16,089 nt of DNA, taken from positions 1-16,089 of the forward strand of contig DAOVRZ010000123.1 in assembly GCA_030627905.1 (NCBI GenBank), written 5' to 3'. The DNA comes from JAGMES01 sp023128035. Lineage in GTDB: Bacteria > Bacillota > Halanaerobiia > DY22613. The notes beneath the pieces are model-generated. The model searched no databases. It had not been told where the DNA came from and saw only the letters and a program-made list of their open reading frames with translations. Of this stretch, positions 12,370 through 16,089 are shown in pieces (positions within the stretch are counted from its first letter, which is position 1; every line of letters starts with the position of its first letter). The position numbers and the translations under genes are program-made.

Positions 12370-14901
12370 ATGAGTAGAAAGTTTAGACGTAATTTAGGTT
12401 TATTGTTAGTTTTATCAATGGCATTTATGTTGTTTTCAATAACATCACTTGCAAGTAATGATCTTCGTTTAAAAGGTTTTGCTAAAGATAACAAATTACC
12501 TTATGGTCTTATAAAGAAAGCTTATCAGTCTGGTGTAGAAGGTCCATATATAATCATTTGTAATGGTCCAATTGATCCAGAAATGAAATCAGGTATGTAT
12601 CAAGAGGGAGCAAACTTAGTAGAGTATATTCCTGAATTTTCATTTTTAGCTTTAATGACTCCAGAAGAAGCTAAAAATGTAGAAGCACTTTCTTTTGTAG
12701 AAGATGTAATGATTTATCAACCAGCATATAAAGTAAATCCTTCTTTAAAGGATGAATTTGGTAACATTAAAAATGATGGCGAAGTTACAGTTAGAATCAT
12801 GACATTTGGTGATGATACTACCGTTCTTGATAACGAAATCATCAATGCTCATGGTAAAAAAGTAGCTAATGGTAAAGGTAAAGTAGTTGTTACAATGCAC
12901 AGTAATCAATTAGAGAAATTTGCTAATTTAAATTCTGTTAAGTATATAGAAATACATAAAGAGTACAAATTGTTCAACGATGTTGCTAAAGGTTACATGG
13001 ATGTAGATGATTTGTGGAACTTAGGTTATGAGGGTTCTGGTCAGGTAGTTGGTGTTTGTGATACTGGTCTTGATACTGGTGTTAACAATAGTGGCATGCA
13101 CTTAGACTTCCAAGGTAGAATTGATGCAATCTATGCTTTAGGACGTAGTACAGCTGATGACCCACATGGTCATGGTACTCATGTTGCTGGTTCAGTATTA
13201 GGTGATGGTGCAAGAAGTAATGGTCAAATCAAAGGTATGGCTCCTGCAGCTCACCTAGTATTCCAATCCGTATTGGATAGTCGAGGTGGTTTAGGTGGAT
13301 TACCAAATGATTTAAATACTCTGTTTGCTGAATCATGGAATGCTGGTGCTAGAATCCATACAAATTCCTGGGGTGCGTCTGTAAATGATTATGATGTTGA
13401 TGCACAAAATCTTGACGAATATGTTTGGAATAATGATATGATAGTTCTCTTTGCAGCAGGTAATGATGGAACAGATGATACTTGGACTCAAATTCTTTAT
13501 GATTCTATTGGTACACCAGGTACCGCAAAGAACTGTATCACTGTTGGTGCATCTGAAAATTATCGTCCTTCTCTACATTCAATTTCCGATAATCCAAATG
13601 AAATTGCTATATTCTCCAGCCGCGGTTGGACTGAAGATGGTCGAATTAAGCCTGATATCGTAGCTCCAGGTACCTTTATTCTTTCAACAAGATCTACTTT
13701 AGCTGCAGATACTTCCTTCTGGGCTAATTATGACACTTACTATGCATATATGGGTGGTACTTCTATGGCTACTCCATTAACTGCTGGTGCAGTAGCAACT
13801 GCACGTGAGTTTATGCAAACTGAATGGAATCATACTCCATCACCAGCAATGATGAAAGCTGCTATTATCAATGGTGCAACTGACATGGGCTTTGGCGTAC
13901 CAAGTCGTGATCAAGGTTGGGGTCGTGTAAGTTTAATTGATTCTTTAGTTTCCAAAGAGTATCAATATGAAGATGAAAACTATAGCTTAAATACTGGTCA
14001 ATCTCAAAACTTTAATTATACTATTCAATCTGGCAATACTCCATTAAGAGTAACTTTAGTTTGGACTGACTATCCAGGTTCAACTACTGCTTCTAAAGCT
14101 CTTGTTAATGACTTAGATGTTAAAGTTACTTCCCCATCTGGTACTGTATATTATGGTAATGATTTTACAAGTCCATATAATACAGCATACGATCGTTTAA
14201 ACAACGTAGAGAATGTTTGGATTAGTAATCCAGAATTAGGTAACTATACTGTTGAAGTTATTGCTTATAACGTACCTAACGGACCACAGCCATTTGCAGT
14301 ATTCGTATCTGCAGACTTTGGTACTTCAAGTGGAGATATTACTCCTCCAACTTGTAGCCTTACTGCTCCATCTAATGGCGCAACTGTAATTGATACTATT
14401 ACTTTAAGTGCAACAGCAAGTGATAATGAAACTGTAAACAGAGTTGAGTTCTATGTAGATGGTGCTAAAGTAGCTACAGATACTACTAGCCCATACAGTG
14501 CTAGCTGGGATACAACTACTGTTAGCAATGGTAGCCATTCAATCCAAGCAAAAGCTTTTGATGCTAATGGTAATGTTGGTTCTTCCAACACAATTACTGT
14601 AACTGTTGATAATCCTGTATCAATAGTTAATACAACTGATACTTTTAGTGATAATGTAAGATCAGGTCAATTAGATGAGTTTACTATTAACGTAACTGGT
14701 ACAGGTACTATTGATTTGTCTATGAATACTAGTTCTTGCACAATCAAACTTTATAATCCAGCTGGAACAAATGTAGCTACTGGAACATCTTCAATCACTT
14801 ATAATGCGACTGTAACTGGTAACTATAAAATTACTGTAACTACAACTTCCCGTAAAAAAATATATTATACTTTGACAGCTACTTATCCAGTAATTCAATA
14901 A
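12370..14901 (+). CDS. Secreted KP-43-type subtilisin protease with Ig-like and PPC domains (copy 3)
   Basis: The protein is 843 aa from the ATG at 12370, preceded by AGAGGAGGAG and sharing its first codons with the other copies. The frame is open further upstream, but that part corresponds to the untranslated leader. Order: Sec signal peptide (1 to about 29), propeptide (to about 202), S8 domain with D231 (GVCDTGLDTG), N365 (AAGNDG), H268 (HGHGTHVAG) and S465 (GGTSMATP), KP-43-type C-terminal beta domain (to about 650), Ig-like domain of the Big_7 type (about 655-745, VNRVEFYVDGAKVATDTTSP), and a PPC-like beta domain (747-843, SGQLDEFTINVTGTGTIDLS). The extra domains probably bind substrate or the cell surface. 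A Cys precedes the catalytic Asp, unlike copy 1. It has its own promoter and terminator. Confidence 0.95.
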   Translation: MSRKFRRNLGLLLVLSMAFMLFSITSLASNDLRLKGFAKDNKLPYGLIKKAYQSGVEGPYIIICNGPIDPEMKSGMYQEGANLVEYIPEFSFLALMTPEEAKNVEALSFVEDVMIYQPAYKVNPSLKDEFGNIKNDGEVTVRIMTFGDDTTVLDNEIINAHGKKVANGKGKVVVTMHSNQLEKFANLNSVKYIEIHKEYKLFNDVAKGYMDVDDLWNLGYEGSGQVVGVCDTGLDTGVNNSGMHLDFQGRIDAIYALGRSTADDPHGHGTHVAGSVLGDGARSNGQIKGMAPAAHLVFQSVLDSRGGLGGLPNDLNTLFAESWNAGARIHTNSWGASVNDYDVDAQNLDEYVWNNDMIVLFAAGNDGTDDTWTQILYDSIGTPGTAKNCITVGASENYRPSLHSISDNPNEIAIFSSRGWTEDGRIKPDIVAPGTFILSTRSTLAADTSFWANYDTYYAYMGGTSMATPLTAGAVATAREFMQTEWNHTPSPAMMKAAIINGATDMGFGVPSRDQGWGRVSLIDSLVSKEYQYEDENYSLNTGQSQNFNYTIQSGNTPLRVTLVWTDYPGSTTASKALVNDLDVKVTSPSGTVYYGNDFTSPYNTAYDRLNNVENVWISNPELGNYTVEVIAYNVPNGPQPFAVFVSADFGTSSGDITPPTCSLTAPSNGATVIDTITLSATASDNETVNRVEFYVDGAKVATDTTSPYSASWDTTTVSNGSHSIQAKAFDANGNVGSSNTITVTVDNPVSIVNTTDTFSDNVRSGQLDEFTINVTGTGTIDLSMNTSSCTIKLYNPAGTNVATGTSSITYNATVTGNYKITVTTTSRKKIYYTLTATYPVIQ

Positions 14902-14906
14902 TTTAT

Positions 14907-14944
14907 AAAAAAAGGTGTTGGCGATATGCCAATACTTTTTTTTA
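14907..14944 (+). terminator. Intrinsic terminator after protease copy 3
   Basis: AAAGGTGTTGGC (14911-14922) pairs with GCCAATACTTTT (14928-14939) with two G-U pairs, ending in a long T run. It is a diverged form of the GTGTTGGC terminators after copies 1 and 2. Confidence 0.85.
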
Positions 14945-14965
14945 TTTAAGCTAAAATATTTTAGT

Positions 14966-14980
14966 AAAAAAAGAAACGAA
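14966..14980 (+). promoter_or_regulatory. Conserved upstream element AAAAAAAGAAACGAA (copy 4)
   Basis: This is identical to the 15-mer at 12159-12173 and also about 40 bp upstream of the -35 box. The surrounding bases are similar but less conserved. Confidence 0.4.
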
Positions 14981-15019
14981 TATTTTTTTTGCTACAAAAG
15001 GAAATAAAAAGAACTTAAA

Positions 15020-15048
15020 GAAGGAATTTAAGATTAAAGGTAGAATAT
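15020..15048 (+). promoter_or_regulatory. Sigma-H-type promoter of protease copy 4
   Basis: GAAGGAATT (15020-15028), 11 bp, then GTAGAATAT (15040-15048) match the sigma-H consensus at all constrained positions. The start point would be near 15055, about 130 nt before the ATG. Confidence 0.66.
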
Positions 15049-15086
15049 AATATATACTAAACAATAATCCAATAATAATGGATATT

Positions 15087-15097
15087 GGAAAGGAGGT
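15087..15097 (+). promoter_or_regulatory. 5'-proximal GGAGG motif in copy 4 leader (STAB-SD-like)
   Basis: GGAAAGGAGGT lies about 32 nt after the predicted start and 90 nt before the protease ATG. It contains GAAAGGAGG, as in cry3-type stabilising sites. An ATG only one nt downstream opens a 13-codon ORF (15098-15139), but the spacing is too short and no equivalent exists before copy 3. Confidence 0.42.
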
Positions 15098-15186
15098 ATG
15101 AAATTAGTAGAGGAGGTCATAGTCGAGAAGTTAAGGTAAGTTTTATCAAAACTTAGTAGAGGAAAAACAAAGGAGGAATTTTAGAG

Positions 15187-16089
15187 ATGAGTAGAAAGTT
15201 TAATACTTATGTTGGGTTGTTCTTAACAATGACGATGTTGGTGTTTATGTTGTTCCCAATAACATTATTTGCAGCACCTAAAACAAAGGTTAAGGCTGCA
15301 GAGGTTCATTTAAAAGGTATGACAAATGGTAATTTACCATACGGCTTGACTAAACAAGCTTATCGCAATGGTGAAGTTGGCCCATACGTGATCGTTTTCT
15401 CAGGTCCAATCGAGCAATCTATGAAGAATAGTGTAGAATTGATAGGTGCTACGCTAGTTGAATTTATCCCAAAATTCGCTTTTCTAGTAACAATGAATCC
15501 GAAAATGGCTGAAAAAGTGGCTGGACTTTCATGTGTAGAGGAAGTAATGATTTATCAACCAGCTTACAAAGTAAATCCATCTTTGAAAGATGAATTTGGA
15601 AACGTGAAAGCTCAAGGTGAAATTGTAGTTAGAATCAGTACATTTGGTGATGATACTTCTGTTCTTGATAACGAGATCATCAATGCTCACGGTAAAAAAC
15701 TGGCTCATGGTAAAGGTAAGGTAGCTGTTAAAATGAACAGCAATCAATTAGAAAAATTTGCTAACTTAAATTCAGTTAAGCATATTGAACCAGTAGTTCA
15801 ATTCGAATTGTTCAATGATGTAGCTAAAGGTTATATGGATGTAGATGACATCTGGACATTAGGTTATGATGGTTCTGGTCAGGTAGTTGGTGTTTGTGAT
15901 ACCGGTCTTGATACTGGTGTTAACAACAGTACTATGCATTTAGACTTTCAGGGTCGTATTGATGCTATCTACGCTTTAGGTCGGACTAATGATGCTAGTG
16001 ATACTCACGGACATGGTACTCATGTTGCTGGTTCTGTATTAGGTGATGGTGCAAGAAGTAGTGGTCAAATTAAAGGTATGGCTCCTGCT
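15187..16089 (+). CDS. Secreted KP-43-type subtilisin protease (copy 4), partial at C-terminus
   Basis: The frame is open for 301 codons from the ATG at 15187 to the window end, with AAAGGAGGAA just upstream. The signal peptide (1 to about 31, ending TLFAAP) begins MSRKF like the other copies but then diverges (NTYVGLFLTMTML). A slightly longer propeptide reaches about N210 (FNDVAKG). The catalytic Asp is D238 (GVCDTGLDTG) and the catalytic His is H276 (HGHGTHVAG); the Ser region is beyond the window. The visible S8 part is closest to copy 3, sharing the Cys before the Asp and the GVNNS segment, while the propeptide is more diverged (for example FSGPIEQSMKNSVELIG). This mosaic suggests recombination or uneven selection. 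Whether it carries Ig and PPC domains is unknown. Confidence 0.93.
   Translation, partial: MSRKFNTYVGLFLTMTMLVFMLFPITLFAAPKTKVKAAEVHLKGMTNGNLPYGLTKQAYRNGEVGPYVIVFSGPIEQSMKNSVELIGATLVEFIPKFAFLVTMNPKMAEKVAGLSCVEEVMIYQPAYKVNPSLKDEFGNVKAQGEIVVRISTFGDDTSVLDNEIINAHGKKLAHGKGKVAVKMNSNQLEKFANLNSVKHIEPVVQFELFNDVAKGYMDVDDIWTLGYDGSGQVVGVCDTGLDTGVNNSTMHLDFQGRIDAIYALGRTNDASDTHGHGTHVAGSVLGDGARSSGQIKGMAPA

Larger units (their letters stand above)
9281..16089 (+). repeat. Tandem array of KP-43-type protease units (four units, last one cut)
   Basis: Four successive units on the plus strand begin with the same start region (ATGAGTAGAAAGTTTA at 9464, 11507, 12370 and 15187). The three non-degenerate units share promoter and leader architecture, and the first three units share terminator type. 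Long nucleotide identity is visible, for example the last roughly 295 bp of the pseudogene against the end of the 843-aa copy. This indicates repeated duplication with later recombination. It sits where B. subtilis has yabO and yabP after mazG, so it probably interrupts the conserved cluster. Confidence 0.88.

Noticed and set aside
9281..16089. CRISPR array or tRNA genes
   Set aside because: Repeats are gene-sized and coding, with no short regularly spaced repeats. No cloverleaf-like sequence was seen anywhere in the window.

Overview
The window comes from a low-GC, endospore-forming member of the Bacillota. Fin, SpoVT and a SpoVB-like protein are sporulation proteins of this phylum, and the order fin - mfd - spoVT - SpoVB-like (yabM position) - mazG (yabN position) is that of Bacillus subtilis and many clostridia. 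AT-rich codon use and strong purine-rich ribosome binding sites fit. A clostridial (anaerobe) lineage is a guess; no 16S or other marker is present.

Layout. (1) Positions 1-1259 are the transposase end of an IS3-family insertion sequence (IS150-like) on the minus strand: OrfA, an A_AAA_AAG frameshift site, and OrfB cut by the window edge just after its third catalytic residue. (2) Positions 1319-2090 hold a two-gene unit: a small multi-pass membrane protein with PrsW-like motifs, overlapping the zinc-ribbon anti-sigma-F factor Fin, then a terminator. (3) Positions 2113-5655 are mfd. (4) Positions 5720-6467 are spoVT, with a forespore-type promoter, an odd leader and a terminator. (5) Positions 6465-6648 are a run of inverted repeats ending in a possible 15-codon leader peptide that overlaps the next start (TAATG). 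(6) Positions 6649-9217 are the SpoVB-like flippase gene and mazG, then a terminator.

(7) From about 9280 to the window end the conserved cluster gives way to a tandem array of secreted subtilisin-family (S8) proteases of the KP-43 type: a 659-aa copy, a heavily deleted pseudogene, an 843-aa copy with added Ig-like and PPC domains, and a fourth copy cut by the window end. The three intact-looking units share one architecture: a promoter fitting the sigma-H consensus with exactly the same 11-bp spacer, a leader of roughly 120-145 nt with a GGAGG motif about 30 nt from the predicted 5' end, and a start with an identical first stretch (ATGAGTAGAAAGTTTA). The first three units also end in similar GTGTTGGC-type terminators.

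Together: the left part is a sporulation, repair and envelope housekeeping cluster whose promoters look compartment-specific (sigma-F-like before fin, sigma-G-like before spoVT). The right part is an accessory, recombining family of exported proteases that appears wired to the transition-state factor sigma-H. The promoter and leader architecture, the deletion-born pseudogene, and the two unusual leaders (spoVT and SpoVB-like) are the most interesting signals.
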